64,000 bases of DNA, from assembly GCA_947450365.1 (NCBI GenBank), contig CANFVE010000013.1, forward strand, positions 1-64,000, read 5' to 3'. Below the pieces are notes generated by a model, which ran no database searches, was not told the origin of the DNA, and was given only the letters and a program-made list of their open reading frames with translations. Made by a program: the position numbers and the translations under genes. Of this stretch, positions 45,539 to 55,830 are shown piece by piece (positions within the stretch are counted from its first letter, which is position 1; every line of letters begins with the position of its first letter). Source of the stretch: Cytophagaceae bacterium. GTDB lineage: Bacteria; Bacteroidota; Bacteroidia; Cytophagales; Spirosomataceae.

Positions 45539-47940
45539 TATAAATTTACTTGAAGCCCAAGCAAGAAATTAAATCCCGCCTGCGGATATTGAAAATTCTC
45601 CGTCGTTAATTCCCCCACGTACAAATAACTAAACGTATATCCATTCGAAGAATACATCGTATTTAAGACATTATTAGCCAAAAGCGTGGCCCGAATTTTT
45701 TTGGAAAACGTATATCCCAATCGAACATCTTGGGTCGCATAGGCTGAAAGTGCACGCGTCTCATTGGAGGTATTATCCAAATATTGCTTACCCACAAATT
45801 TGCTCAATAAACTCGCTTCCCACGCGCCTCGCGAGTAAGTAATCGTACTTCCAGCAATCAGCGAAGGAGAATACGCAATATCCGTTAATCCATGGGCGAT
45901 GGATTTTTCTTCATAGGAATCGTAATCGGTCAAATATTCGGTGAAATTCCGGATTTTATTTTGACTGAGGGTCACATTCGCTTGCCATAACCAACGAGGA
46001 TGAATTTGGTAATTCCAAGACGCCTCTACCCCTAATCGATAACTCTCAGGTGCATTGGTCCGAATCGCCTCACCTACGGAATTCAATGCACCCGTTAAGA
46101 CTAATTGGTCGACATATTGCATCCAATAGGCGTTTAATTGAAAACCAAATTTGGAAAAGCTTTGCTGGTACCCCATCTCCCAATCTCTCAAAAACTCAGA
46201 CCGCGGAGCTCGTCCCGGATTGTCGATGAAATCTTGCCGACTCGGCTCCTTGCTCCCCACCGAATAGGACGAAAATATCTTCGCCGACGGCGAAATCACA
46301 TGTGTCAAACCCACCTTGGGATTAAAAAAGTCATAATTCATACTCCGACTAATATCCTGTCGCTTATCCGCAATTCCAGCCATACTATATCCGACGCCTC
46401 GGTACTGAAGATCCACATAGGCATTCCATGCCGGATGAAATTCCACATTCATTTTTCCATAGAGATTTAGATCCGTTTTTTGGGACCGACTGCGATACCA
46501 TTCGTAATTCACCCATTCAGCAGGTAAATAATTACCCGAAATGATTTTACCAAAATGTCGGCCTACATAGGTATTCCAAGCGCCACCCAAAGTGAAGCGA
46601 ACGATGTTCGATCCCTCATAGCGCAGGGCAAAGGTGCTGCCATAGAAATCATTGTCCAACCATTTCTGGCGCACAATATTCAAGGCTCCTGGAAATGCCC
46701 GCGGCTTCAACCCATATTTCACCACATCCACATCCGGTTTAAACTCCTCGTAATATCCGCGGCCATAGGTATAATGCGCATTTAAGTCCAAATCCCAGGC
46801 TGGCGACAATTGGTGATGCGTCAACAATTGCAAGTGATCCTGCGCATAATGATCGATTTGATTCGAATAGGTATAATAATTATAGGTCCGGCCGCTAGAA
46901 AGCAAGTTTTTGGCATCCTCACCTGTTAAATAATTCCGATCGATATAGGCCTGCATACCCTCCAAGGAACCTGTTACCCGTGATTCGGGTGTGCCATACC
47001 AAGACTGATAGGTTTTTTCTAATCCGGTGAAATAATTCAGTCGGACCATCGATTTTTTACCGAAATAGGCCCCCGAAACATAGGCCGATTGTAAATTCGA
47101 ACTCGCCCGATCAATATAGCCATTCGATACAATCCGCGACAAACGACCATCCACTGTAAATTTTCCGGCCAATAAACCCGAACCCACTTTAATGGTGGAC
47201 TTCAAAGTCCCAAATGAGCCGCCCGACAGCAAGATTTCCCCGTAGGATTTATCCTTAAATTCATTCGTCTGCATATTGACTGAACCCCCAAAAGCCCCGG
47301 CACCATTCGTGGATGTTCCCACGCCTCGTTGAATTTGAACCGATTGAACCGAGCTCGCAAAATCAGGCATATTGACCCAATAGGTTCCTTGCGATTCAGA
47401 ATCATTCACCGGGATGCCATTAATCGTAACATTTACCCGCGTCGCATCCGATCCTCGAATCCGAATACCCGTATAACCAATACCAGCGCCCGCATCTGAG
47501 GTCATCACGACTGAAGGGGTAAATTGCAACAGAACGGGCATGTCTTGGCCCAAATTACTTTTGGCTAAGGCCTTTGCCCCCACATCTGAAAAGGCCATGG
47601 CCGAGTTTTCATCGGCACGAGTCGCTTTGACGATGACCTCATCTTGCAAAAAATTAGACCGGTTCAAGTAAATTTCCTTCGCATCAGCCACCGAAATTCG
47701 AAGCGGTTCATAGCCGACAAAACTGACGAGCAATTGAGCCTTCTGTGGAACATTGATAAGGGTAAACTGGCCCTTGGAATCCGAAATAGTACCTTTTTGA
47801 ACGCCCTCAATGACGATACTAGCTCCCCACAAAGGAACCTTGGTTTCTCGGTCGAGCACGAGCCCATTCGTTTGCTGCGCCCATGTAGCGCCAGCTAAAC
47901 ATAAAAATAACATGATAAATATTGTCGTTACCTTTTTCAT
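45538..47940 (-). CDS. TonB-dependent receptor under a TPP riboswitch (probable thiamine or precursor uptake)
   Basis: An 800-residue outer-membrane receptor. A signal peptide (to about residue 22) is followed by a carboxypeptidase-regulatory-like domain (about 25-105), a plug (about 115-225, with TGIRIRGSDATRVNVTINGIPVNDSE), and a 22-strand-type barrel. The ATG at 47940 gives the normal signal sequence. A thiamine pyrophosphate riboswitch lies in its leader, so the receptor should be made when thiamine is scarce. It is a single-gene unit: no inner-membrane PnuT or thiamine kinase follows. Substrate assignment comes from the riboswitch, not from the protein. Confidence 0.9.
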   Translation of the reverse strand: MKKVTTIFIMLFLCLAGATWAQQTNGLVLDRETKVPLWGASIVIEGVQKGTISDSKGQFTLINVPQKAQLLVSFVGYEPLRISVADAKEIYLNRSNFLQDEVIVKATRADENSAMAFSDVGAKALAKSNLGQDMPVLLQFTPSVVMTSDAGAGIGYTGIRIRGSDATRVNVTINGIPVNDSESQGTYWVNMPDFASSVQSVQIQRGVGTSTNGAGAFGGSVNMQTNEFKDKSYGEILLSGGSFGTLKSTIKVGSGLLAGKFTVDGRLSRIVSNGYIDRASSNLQSAYVSGAYFGKKSMVRLNYFTGLEKTYQSWYGTPESRVTGSLEGMQAYIDRNYLTGEDAKNLLSSGRTYNYYTYSNQIDHYAQDHLQLLTHHQLSPAWDLDLNAHYTYGRGYYEEFKPDVDVVKYGLKPRAFPGALNIVRQKWLDNDFYGSTFALRYEGSNIVRFTLGGAWNTYVGRHFGKIISGNYLPAEWVNYEWYRSRSQKTDLNLYGKMNVEFHPAWNAYVDLQYRGVGYSMAGIADKRQDISRSMNYDFFNPKVGLTHVISPSAKIFSSYSVGSKEPSRQDFIDNPGRAPRSEFLRDWEMGYQQSFSKFGFQLNAYWMQYVDQLVLTGALNSVGEAIRTNAPESYRLGVEASWNYQIHPRWLWQANVTLSQNKIRNFTEYLTDYDSYEEKSIAHGLTDIAYSPSLIAGSTITYSRGAWEASLLSKFVGKQYLDNTSNETRALSAYATQDVRLGYTFSKKIRATLLANNVLNTMYSSNGYTFSYLYVGELTTENFQYPQAGFNFLLGLQVNL

Positions 47941-48042
47941 TTTTGAAAATTTTAACAACAGGTAAAGGAGTCAAATCCTGCTTGATTTAACATATAACCC
48001 TTACATCGATGATTTTTTTGAGTTTTCAGCGCTAAAAACTCG

Positions 48043-48123
48043 ACAAAATCCCTTCGACGGCATTACCCGTATCAGGTTCAATGGGTATAATCTCAGCCTT
48101 TTTCACAAGGCACCCCTTTTTGT
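48043..48123 (-). promoter_or_regulatory. TPP riboswitch (THI element)
   Basis: Read on the minus strand, the conserved blocks occur in order: GGGGTGCC, CTGAGA, ACCC, GAACCTGA, GGGTAATGCC, GAAGGGA. A closing P1 stem is formed by ACAAAA (48118-48123) and TTTTGT (48043-48048). The element ends about 100 bases before the receptor start. Downstream, GAGTTTT and AAAACTC can pair but no U tract follows, so control is more likely at translation initiation than by termination; that part is inference. Confidence 0.95.
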
Positions 48124-48130
48124 GGATGCA

Positions 48131-48156
48131 CAAAGATACAAAATTTCCTACCTTTG
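48131..48156. promoter_or_regulatory. Divergent back-to-back promoters for the TonB receptor and mfd
   Basis: On the minus strand TATCTTTG (48131-48138) with TTG 18 bases upstream (48157-48159) would start transcription a few bases from the riboswitch 5' end. On the plus strand TACCTTTG (48149-48156) serves mfd. The two -7 elements are only ten bases apart, so RNA polymerase could hardly occupy both at once. Confidence 0.65.
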
Positions 48157-48196
48157 CAAGCCTAATTTAAAATTTCCTCCCTTCACAGGGAAACGC

Positions 48197-51100
48197 ATGA
48201 TTGTCAAAGATTTTCTCCAGTATTACCATGCCGATGGCATCGTTCAAACGATCGCCGAAGAAATCCGATTGGCCAAAGCCGGAGAATCCATCTACATCAA
48301 AGGCCTCTGCGGATCCATGGATACCGTCCTTATTTCCGCACTCAGCAAAGAAAAACAGCCCTTTCTAATCATTTGTGAAGAAAAAGAAGAAGCCCATTAT
48401 GTCATCAATGACCTGCAAGCTCTGCTCGGCGATAGCGCCGTCTTACTATTTCCCATGTCACACAAAAAACCCTATGAATGGGAAGAAGTGGACAACGCGA
48501 ACGTGCTCATGCGAGCAGAAGTGCTTAATCTTTTGAGTAATTACCAAGGCCAAATCTTAGCCATTGTCACCTATCCCGCGGCGCTAACCGATAAGGTAAT
48601 TAATAAAAAATCATTAGTCAAAAACACCCTTTCCGTTCGGGTGGGGGATAAAATTGACCCGGCTTTTGTGGCAGAAACCTTAAATGAATACGATTTCGAA
48701 CGAATGGATTTTGTGTACGAAGCAGGCCAATATTCCGTCCGAGGAGGGATTTTAGATGTCTTTTCGTACGCGGCGGAGTATCCGTATCGCCTGGACTTCA
48801 TGGGCCATGAGGTAGAAAGTATTCGGACTTTTCATCCGGAAACGCAATTGTCCATCCAATCCGTTTCCGCGATGCATTTAATCCCGGATGTACAAACGAA
48901 ACTAATCCAAGAAACGCGCGAATCCTTTTTTCATTTCCTGCCCGAAAACACGAAAATTTGGATCAAGGATGCGCATATTTTGATGGATACGCTGGAAACA
49001 AATTTCGAAAAAGCCCAAGAAGATTTCGAACGCATCAGACAATCCGGAGGTGGCAATATTCGGATAATTTCCCAACCCGAAGAACGTTGGGAAACCAAAA
49101 AAGATCTTAAAAAAGGCTTGCAGCAATTTACCACCATCGAATACGGCAAACGCTCTAGCCAAAAAAATGCCAAGGCATTCACATATCCCTCCAAAAATCC
49201 AGGCGCTTTCCATAAGGATTTCGAACGCTTGGCCGCTGCGTTTTTAGATAACCAAAGCCTCGGGATACAAAATATTATTTGTTCGGAATCCGCACGGCAA
49301 CTCGAACGGCTCGAAGTCATTTTCAATGAAATCAATACCGCGATTCAGTTCAAAACGTTGCAAATTACGTTGCGCGAAGGATTTATCGACCAGCAAACAA
49401 AAATTGCCTTTTATCCCGACCATCAACTCTTTGATCGATTCAATCGTTTCAAAGAAAAAAGTAAGTTCACGAAAAACAAATCCCTCACGCTAAAAGAATT
49501 ACGGAGCCTACAAGTGGGCGATTTTGTCACCCACGTGGATTATGGAATTGGTCGGTTCGCAGGATTGAATTTAATCGAAACGGGGCATGGAGAACAGGAA
49601 GTGATTCGGTTGATTTATCGGGACGACGATGTGTTATCCGTTTCCATCCATTCCTTGCACAAAATTTCAAAATATTCAGGGAAAGAAGGCGCGCCGCCGA
49701 GCATGTCGAAACTCGGTTCGCCCGAATGGGACAATAAAAAATCAAAAGTCAAACGGCAGGTCAAAGACATCGCCAAGGAACTGATTTCCCTCTACGCCAA
49801 ACGCAAACAAGCCGCGGGTTTTGCTTTTTCGCGAGACACCTATTTACAAGCCGAATTAGAATCGTCCTTTATCTATGAAGACACGCCAGACCAGGCAAGG
49901 GCGACGCAAGAGGTGAAAACGGATATGGAAAAAGCCCATCCGATGGACCGCTTGGTTTGTGGGGATGTGGGCTTTGGTAAAACCGAAATCGCGATTCGAG
50001 CGGCCTTTAAGGCCGTGGCAGATTCGAAACAAGTAGCGGTTTTAGTGCCTACGACCGTGTTAGCCATGCAGCATTTTCGCACCTTTCATGAACGATTGGC
50101 CGCTTTTCCTTGCAAAGTGGAATATATCAATCGCTTTAAATCGACGAAGCAAATCAACGAAACACTGGCCCGCGTCGCTTCCGGAGTGACGGATATTTTA
50201 ATTGGTACCCATCGATTGGTCAATAAAGATGTACAGTTCAAAAACCTGGGCTTGATGATCATCGATGAGGAACAAAAATTTGGGGTGAAGGTCAAAGACC
50301 GTTTGAAAGAAATGCGGGTGAATGTGGATGTATTGACGCTCACGGCGACACCTATCCCTCGGACGCTTCATTTTTCATTGATGGGCGCACGAGATTTATC
50401 GATCATTGCGACGCCCCCACCGAATCGCCAACCGGTAGAAACCAAATTAGTGGTCTTATCTGATGAAATTCTACGCGACGGTGTGCGAGATGAATTAGCC
50501 CGGGGAGGTCAGGTATTTGTGGTACACAATCGGATTAATGATTTGGAAAGTACAGCAAATCGCATTTTACGTCTCGTACCAGATGCGAAAATCGCGGTGG
50601 CGCATGGACAAATGGAAGGGGACCAATTGGAAAAAATCATGCTCGGATTCATCGAGGGGCATTACGATGTCCTGGTGGCCACGAACATAATTGAATCGGG
50701 ATTGGACATTCCAAATGCGAATACGATATACATATTGAATGCGAATCATTTTGGCTTGTCGGACTTACATCAGATGCGGGGTCGGGTAGGTCGGTCGAAT
50801 AAAAAGGCCTATTGTTTTCTGGCGACGCCTTCCTTGGCCACGCTGACTAGTGATGCGCGAAAACGTTTGAGTGCCTTGGAGGAATTTGCTGATTTGGGGG
50901 ATGGCATTAAGGTAGCCATGCGGGATTTGGACATTCGGGGTGCGGGGAATTTATTGGGAGGGGAACAGAGTGGATTTATCAATGATTTGGGCTACGATAT
51001 GTACCATAAAATCTTGGATGAAGCGGTACAGGAATTAAAGGAAAATGAGTTCAAAGCCTTATTTGAGGCGGATTTAGGGGTGATCGCGGAGGCCTTACAG

Positions 51101-51550
51101 GTGGATTGCCAGATTGAAACGGATTTGCGAGTATTAATTCCGGAAGAATATGTGTCGAGTATTTCAGAGCGTCTTTCCTTGTATACGCGCTTGGACGAGA
51201 TTGAGGATGAGAAGGCCTTAGAGGAATTTGTGACGGAGGTCAAGGATCGTTTTGGGGAATTGCCGATGGAGGTGGAGGATATGTGTGCTTTGGTCAAATG
51301 TCGGTGGAAAGCGCAATTAGCCGGCGTAGAAAAAATTATCTTGAAGGGCAATAATTTGAAATTGCATTTCGTTTCGCAAGAGGCGGAATCTACACAAGCC
51401 ACGAAGATTTTGACGACCTTGATTCAATTTGTCAATCGTCCGAATTCGGGATGTGCGTTGCGGGAAAAAGCGGGTAAATTGATCTTACAAGTTGAAAAAG
51501 TAAGTACAATCCAAGAATTGAATCGTATATTAGTGAATATTTTGGGCTAA
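48197..51550 (+). CDS. mfd: Transcription-repair coupling factor Mfd
   Basis: Removes RNA polymerase stalled at DNA damage and recruits UvrA. The 1,117-residue protein has the UvrB-like N-terminal modules (YSVRGGILDVFSYA), the CarD-like RNA-polymerase-interaction domain (GDFVTHVDYGIGRFAGL), a RecG-like helicase with GDVGFGKTE (Walker A), IIDEEQKFG, TATPIPRTL and IIESGLDIPNANT, and a TRCF C-terminal domain. The ATG at 48197 is chosen: an open frame reaches 48122, but that part contains the -7 promoter motif TACCTTTG and touches the riboswitch. Confidence 0.96.
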   Translation: MIVKDFLQYYHADGIVQTIAEEIRLAKAGESIYIKGLCGSMDTVLISALSKEKQPFLIICEEKEEAHYVINDLQALLGDSAVLLFPMSHKKPYEWEEVDNANVLMRAEVLNLLSNYQGQILAIVTYPAALTDKVINKKSLVKNTLSVRVGDKIDPAFVAETLNEYDFERMDFVYEAGQYSVRGGILDVFSYAAEYPYRLDFMGHEVESIRTFHPETQLSIQSVSAMHLIPDVQTKLIQETRESFFHFLPENTKIWIKDAHILMDTLETNFEKAQEDFERIRQSGGGNIRIISQPEERWETKKDLKKGLQQFTTIEYGKRSSQKNAKAFTYPSKNPGAFHKDFERLAAAFLDNQSLGIQNIICSESARQLERLEVIFNEINTAIQFKTLQITLREGFIDQQTKIAFYPDHQLFDRFNRFKEKSKFTKNKSLTLKELRSLQVGDFVTHVDYGIGRFAGLNLIETGHGEQEVIRLIYRDDDVLSVSIHSLHKISKYSGKEGAPPSMSKLGSPEWDNKKSKVKRQVKDIAKELISLYAKRKQAAGFAFSRDTYLQAELESSFIYEDTPDQARATQEVKTDMEKAHPMDRLVCGDVGFGKTEIAIRAAFKAVADSKQVAVLVPTTVLAMQHFRTFHERLAAFPCKVEYINRFKSTKQINETLARVASGVTDILIGTHRLVNKDVQFKNLGLMIIDEEQKFGVKVKDRLKEMRVNVDVLTLTATPIPRTLHFSLMGARDLSIIATPPPNRQPVETKLVVLSDEILRDGVRDELARGGQVFVVHNRINDLESTANRILRLVPDAKIAVAHGQMEGDQLEKIMLGFIEGHYDVLVATNIIESGLDIPNANTIYILNANHFGLSDLHQMRGRVGRSNKKAYCFLATPSLATLTSDARKRLSALEEFADLGDGIKVAMRDLDIRGAGNLLGGEQSGFINDLGYDMYHKILDEAVQELKENEFKALFEADLGVIAEALQVDCQIETDLRVLIPEEYVSSISERLSLYTRLDEIEDEKALEEFVTEVKDRFGELPMEVEDMCALVKCRWKAQLAGVEKIILKGNNLKLHFVSQEAESTQATKILTTLIQFVNRPNSGCALREKAGKLILQVEKVSTIQELNRILVNILG

Positions 51551-51575
51551 GATTGAGCAAATGGCTTGAATTTTA

Positions 51576-51583
51576 TACCTTTG
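51576..51583 (+). promoter_or_regulatory. -7 element TACCTTTG for gldJ
   Basis: A perfect TAnnTTTG match, 32 bases before the ATG at 51615. A CTTG a few bases upstream is too close for a proper -33. Confidence 0.5.
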
Positions 51584-51614
51584 TTTTTCATCATTTGCAG
51601 ATAAAAGAAGATAG

Positions 51615-52883
51615 ATGATTGCTAAATTGAAATTTCTATTGGGCCTATGCGCCATATCCGTGTTACTAACTTCTTGTCCTAAAATAGGGGGAAGTAAATC
51701 TTCGGGCGTTACTGGAAAACCCTCGAGTGTGGACGTGGGAAACAGCTCATCCGTAACCGGAGTAGCCTATAATCAAAAAGGCGGTTTTCAGGTCGATAAA
51801 AAGTTTAATGGCCAGGTGACAGGACCGAATTTGGTATTTATTGAGGGTGGTCGTTTTACGATGGGTTCCTTGCAAGAAGATGTGATCGGCATTCATGATA
51901 ACGTGGAAAGAACGGTTTCTGTGCAATCCTTTTACATGGATGAAACGGAAATCGCGAATGTCCATTATTTGGAATATTTATTTGCGGTACAAAAGGATTC
52001 TACCTTGGATTTTTACGAATCGGCTCTGCCTGATACGACGGTATGGCGCAATGATTTGGCCTTTAATGATCCGTATGTTGAGCAATATTTACGTTTCCCA
52101 GGTTTCAGAATGTATCCGGTGGTGGGTGTTTCTTGGAAGCAGGCGACGGATTATTGCATTTGGAGAACGGCTGCGGTGAATCAACGATTAGCCGGACAAG
52201 GTTCATCTCCTGCAAAAAAACTTAGTAAAAAAGCAGCAGCAGCGGCGGCGGCCTCATCTGCCTCACGTGCGAATGCACCGGCGAAATTAACGATTGAGTC
52301 TGGTCGGATATTACCGGCCTATCGATTGCCAACGGAAGCGGAGTGGGAATATGCAGCGAAGGCGATGATTGGAACGCAGCAACAGGATGAAAATCAAGCG
52401 AACCAACGGATTTATCCTTGGGATGGTCCTTCCTTGCGTGAATCAAGTGGTAAAAAACAAGGGATGATGTTAGCGAATTTTAAACGTGGACGCGGGGATT
52501 ATGCGGGTATCGCTGGAAAATCAAATGATGGTGCGATCATCACGGCTGAGATTTATAAATATGCACCGAATGACTTTGGTTTATATCAAATGGCAGGTAA
52601 TGTGAATGAATGGGTTATGGATTTATATCGTCCTTTATCGTTTCAGGATTTCAATGATTTGAATCCGGCTCGTCGGAATGATAAATTAGATAAAGCTACA
52701 CGTTACGATAGCAAGAATAATAATTCCTTGATCGACAACAAAGTTCGGGTTTACAAAGGGGGTTCATGGGCGGATGTGGCTTATTGGTTAGCGCCAGGTA
52801 CGCGTCGCTTCTTGGATGAAGATTCGGCTACGGCGACGATCGGGTTCCGTTGCGCCATGATTTCAGCCGGACTGAATAAATAA
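51615..52883 (+). CDS. gldJ: Gliding motility lipoprotein GldJ
   Basis: A 422-residue lipoprotein: signal ending LLTSC (lipidated cysteine 21), a low-complexity serine/glycine linker, then a formylglycine-generating-enzyme-like (SUMF1) domain. The segment from NQKGGFQVDKKFNGQ through FIEGGRFTMGS, FYMDETEIANV, ALPDTTVWRND and YPVVGVSW follows the GldJ pattern of Flavobacterium. GldJ supports gliding and type IX secretion, forming part of the GldK-linked ring or track. An alanine-rich insert (about residues 205-220) is present. The related GldK is the alternative name. Confidence 0.82.
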   Translation: MIAKLKFLLGLCAISVLLTSCPKIGGSKSSGVTGKPSSVDVGNSSSVTGVAYNQKGGFQVDKKFNGQVTGPNLVFIEGGRFTMGSLQEDVIGIHDNVERTVSVQSFYMDETEIANVHYLEYLFAVQKDSTLDFYESALPDTTVWRNDLAFNDPYVEQYLRFPGFRMYPVVGVSWKQATDYCIWRTAAVNQRLAGQGSSPAKKLSKKAAAAAAASSASRANAPAKLTIESGRILPAYRLPTEAEWEYAAKAMIGTQQQDENQANQRIYPWDGPSLRESSGKKQGMMLANFKRGRGDYAGIAGKSNDGAIITAEIYKYAPNDFGLYQMAGNVNEWVMDLYRPLSFQDFNDLNPARRNDKLDKATRYDSKNNNSLIDNKVRVYKGGSWADVAYWLAPGTRRFLDEDSATATIGFRCAMISAGLNK

Positions 52884-52890
52884 AAGACCT

Positions 52891-53571
52891 TTATTTTAAG
52901 GCCGCCAGTGCTAGGAAAGAGATTTCTGAAGCGCCGGCGGCTTTTATTTTTTCAGCTGCCGCTAAAAAGGTAGCCCCTGTGGTGAGGGTGTCATCAACGA
53001 GTAGAATGTGTTTGCCTTTCAGTGGTTCAGGATTTGTGACCTTAAAAACATCCGTAAGTGTTTCATAGCGAGAGACGCGGTTTTGTCCCACCAGTGATTT
53101 GCTTTGTCCCGTTCTGTGTAAAAGCTTATCGTTCCAGGGGATTTGTGTCTTTTCGTGGATGCCTTGGGCGATGCAGGCCGCTTGGTTGTAGCCCCGTTCC
53201 TGGTATTTTTTAGGAAATAAGGGGATGGGCACAATTAGGTCATAGGAAATCATTTGGATATTATTTTTGAGGTGGGCTCCGCACCAGGCGCCGACGAAGG
53301 TTCCTAAATCCCGTTGACCCTTGTATTTGATTTGATGCATGAGGTGCTGGACTTTTGAGCCAGGGCTGAACAAAAAGAATGCGTGGACATCGCTAAAGGG
53401 AAATAGTCCATCGAACTTGACACTAAGCCAATTCGGTCGTTTTAGGAATAATCCGGGTTTAGGTAATTCGATTCGACAGGCGGTGCAAAGGAAATTTTCG
53501 GATTCCAATAGCGGCAAATCGCAAGCACCACAGCGTTTTGGATAAAGTAATTGTAAAATGAGCTTAAACAT
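52891..53571 (-). CDS. ComF family phosphoribosyltransferase-like protein
   Basis: A 226-residue ComF/GntX-type protein. The N-terminal zinc ribbon uses C14, C17, C29 and C32; the C-terminal phosphoribosyltransferase domain has the PRPP motif ILLVDDTLTTGAT, and YQERGYNQA precedes it. ComF takes part in DNA uptake in naturally competent bacteria, though homologues are found more widely. It lies convergent with gldJ and divergent from fusA. Confidence 0.88.
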   Translation of the reverse strand: MFKLILQLLYPKRCGACDLPLLESENFLCTACRIELPKPGLFLKRPNWLSVKFDGLFPFSDVHAFFLFSPGSKVQHLMHQIKYKGQRDLGTFVGAWCGAHLKNNIQMISYDLIVPIPLFPKKYQERGYNQAACIAQGIHEKTQIPWNDKLLHRTGQSKSLVGQNRVSRYETLTDVFKVTNPEPLKGKHILLVDDTLTTGATFLAAAEKIKAAGASEISFLALAALK

Positions 53572-53583
53572 CGATAAAAAACT

Positions 53584-53613
53584 TTTGTATTTAATTAAGT
53601 TTCAGTAATTTTG
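53584..53613 (+). promoter_or_regulatory. Strong Bacteroidota promoter of fusA
   Basis: TTTG (53584-53587), 18 bases, TAATTTTG (53606-53613). Both elements match consensus, as expected for a highly expressed translation factor. The predicted leader is about 97 bases. Confidence 0.75.
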
Positions 53614-53624
53614 CACCCCTAAAT

Positions 53625-53667
53625 AAGTACCTAAACGAAATTCTAAAAAATTGTTGTCCAGGTACTT
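53625..53667 (+). promoter_or_regulatory. Long-arm stem-loop at the 5' end of the fusA leader
   Basis: AAGTACCT (53625-53632) is the exact reverse complement of AGGTACTT (53660-53667), with a 27-base loop. The stem would begin within a few bases of the predicted transcription start. It may stabilise or regulate the fusA message; no function is shown by the sequence. Confidence 0.4.
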
Positions 53668-53716
53668 GATAATTTCAAAGAGTATAAAAAAAACATTTCA
53701 TAATTAACCTTTTAAA

Positions 53717-55810
53717 ATGGCACGCGATTTAAAATTTACTAGAAACATCGGTATTGCTGCGCACATTGATGCAGGTAAAACCACCACGACGGAGCGTATT
53801 CTGTATTATGCAGGGGTGAGTCACAAAATTGGTGAGGTACATGATGGGGCGGCAACCATGGACTGGATGGAGCAGGAGCAAGAGCGTGGAATCACGATCA
53901 CTTCGGCTGCGACGACTGTGGGTTGGAAATACCGCGATCAAGATTACCACATTAACATCATTGATACCCCGGGTCACGTGGACTTTACGGTGGAAGTAAA
54001 CCGTTCATTACGTGTATTGGATGGTCTAGTATTTTTATTCTCGGCGGTAGATGGCGTGGAACCTCAGTCAGAAACAAACTGGCGTTTGGCGAATAACTAC
54101 AATGTAGCTCGTATTGGTTTCGTGAACAAAATGGACCGTTCGGGTGCTGATTTCTTGAACGTGTGTAAGCAGGTGAAGGAAATGTTGGGTAGTTACGCGG
54201 TGCCATTGCAATTGCCAATCGGTGCGGAAGAGCATTTCGAAGGGGTAGTTGACTTAGTTAACTTCCGTGGAATTAAGTGGAATGAGGCGGATAAGGGTAT
54301 GACGTTTACGGAGGTCCCTATTCCAGATGATATGTTAGAAGAGGCAACTGAATACCGTGAGAAATTATTGGAAGCAGTCGCTGAATTTGATGAGACCTTG
54401 ATGGAAAAATATTTCGAAGATCCAGCGTCTATCACAGAAGATGAAATTTTAGCGGCTTTACGTGCGGCTACAATCTCTATGAAAATCGTTCCGATGTTAT
54501 GTGGATCCTCTTTCAAAAACAAGGGTGTTCAAACGATGTTGGATTACGTCATGGCAATCTTGCCATCACCGATGGACAAAGAAGGCGTAAAAGGAATTCA
54601 CCCAGATACAGGTGCTGAAATTTTACGTAAGCCAAGTGAGTCTGAGCCATTTGCAGCTTTGGCATTTAAAATTGCAACGGATCCTTACGTAGGTCGTTTA
54701 TGTTTCATCCGTGCCTATTCAGGTGGTTTAGATTCAGGATCGTATGTATTGAACAACCGTTCAGGAAATAAGGAGCGTATCTCTCGTATCTTCCAAATGC
54801 ACGCGAACAAGCAAAATGCAATTGATCGGTTAGGTGCAGGAGATATCGGTGCGGTAGTAGGTTTCAAAGACATCAAAACAGGAGATACCCTTTCTGATGA
54901 GAAACACCCAATCGTATTAGAAGCAATGGATTTCCCAGAACCAGTGATCGGATACGCGATCGAGCCCAAGAAAACGGCTGATGCGGATAACTTCTCAAAA
55001 GCGATCACGAAATTGATCGAAGAGGATCCAACCTTACAAGTAGAATCAAACGAGGAAACTGGTCAAACCATTATCAAAGGGATGGGAGAGCTTCACTTAG
55101 AGATCATCATCGACCGTATGCGTCGTGAGTTCAAGGTAGAAGTAAACCAAGGTGCTCCTCAAGTAGCTTACAAAGAGTCTTTAACGAAGACAACAGAACA
55201 CCGTGAAGTTTACAAGAAACAATCAGGTGGTCGTGGTAAGTTTGCTGATATCGTATTTGAAATCGGGCCAAGAGAAGATGATAAGCCAGGTTTAGAATTC
55301 GTAAACAATATCGTGGGTGGTGTGATTCCACGTGAATTTATTCCAGCGGTTCAAAAAGGTTTCGAAGAAGCAATGAAAACAGGTGCTTTGGCTGGATACC
55401 CAATGGATTCAATGAAAGTTCGTTTATTCCACGGTTCATACCATGATGTCGATTCAGATTCATTGTCATTTGAATTAGCCGCTCGTATGGGTTACAAAGA
55501 TGCAGCGAAACAAGCGGGTGCCAAATTAATGGAACCCATCATGGCTGTAGACGTAGTAACTCCAGATGAATATACAGGTCCAATTACAGGTGACTTGAAC
55601 CGTCGTCGGGGTATCATGAAAGGGATGGATTCTCGCCAAGGTGCGGTTATCTTGAAAGCTGATGTGCCTCTTTCTGAATTATTTGGTTATGTAACGGATT
55701 TACGTACAATGTCTTCTGGACGTGCCACGGCATCCTTAACCTTCTCTCATTATGAATTCGTTCCGCAAAACATCGCAGAAGAAGTTGTGAAGAAAGCAAA
55801 AGGTTTATAA
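53717..55810 (+). CDS. fusA: Elongation factor G
   Basis: Translocation GTPase of the ribosome. The 697-residue protein has G1 [10 protein letters not shown]2 region [10 protein letters not shown]3 DTPGHVDFT and G4 NKMD, then the EF-G domains II-V to the C terminus ([19 protein letters not shown]). Codon use here is more even and less G/A-wobble biased than in neighbours, consistent with high expression. It is not in the usual rpsL-rpsG-tuf operon and has its own promoter and terminator. Confidence 0.96.
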   Translation: MARDLKFTRNIGIAAHIDAGKTTTTERILYYAGVSHKIGEVHDGAATMDWMEQEQERGITITSAATTVGWKYRDQDYHINIIDTPGHVDFTVEVNRSLRVLDGLVFLFSAVDGVEPQSETNWRLANNYNVARIGFVNKMDRSGADFLNVCKQVKEMLGSYAVPLQLPIGAEEHFEGVVDLVNFRGIKWNEADKGMTFTEVPIPDDMLEEATEYREKLLEAVAEFDETLMEKYFEDPASITEDEILAALRAATISMKIVPMLCGSSFKNKGVQTMLDYVMAILPSPMDKEGVKGIHPDTGAEILRKPSESEPFAALAFKIATDPYVGRLCFIRAYSGGLDSGSYVLNNRSGNKERISRIFQMHANKQNAIDRLGAGDIGAVVGFKDIKTGDTLSDEKHPIVLEAMDFPEPVIGYAIEPKKTADADNFSKAITKLIEEDPTLQVESNEETGQTIIKGMGELHLEIIIDRMRREFKVEVNQGAPQVAYKESLTKTTEHREVYKKQSGGRGKFADIVFEIGPREDDKPGLEFVNNIVGGVIPREFIPAVQKGFEEAMKTGALAGYPMDSMKVRLFHGSYHDVDSDSLSFELAARMGYKDAAKQAGAKLMEPIMAVDVVTPDEYTGPITGDLNRRRGIMKGMDSRQGAVILKADVPLSELFGYVTDLRTMSSGRATASLTFSHYEFVPQNIAEEVVKKAKGL

Positions 55811-55830
55811 TATTCATGAAAGAATAATCA

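Noticed and set aside
48122-48196. Upstream extension of mfd to 48122
   Set aside because: The stretch contains the TACCTTTG promoter element and touches the riboswitch; the extra 25 residues are not Mfd-like.
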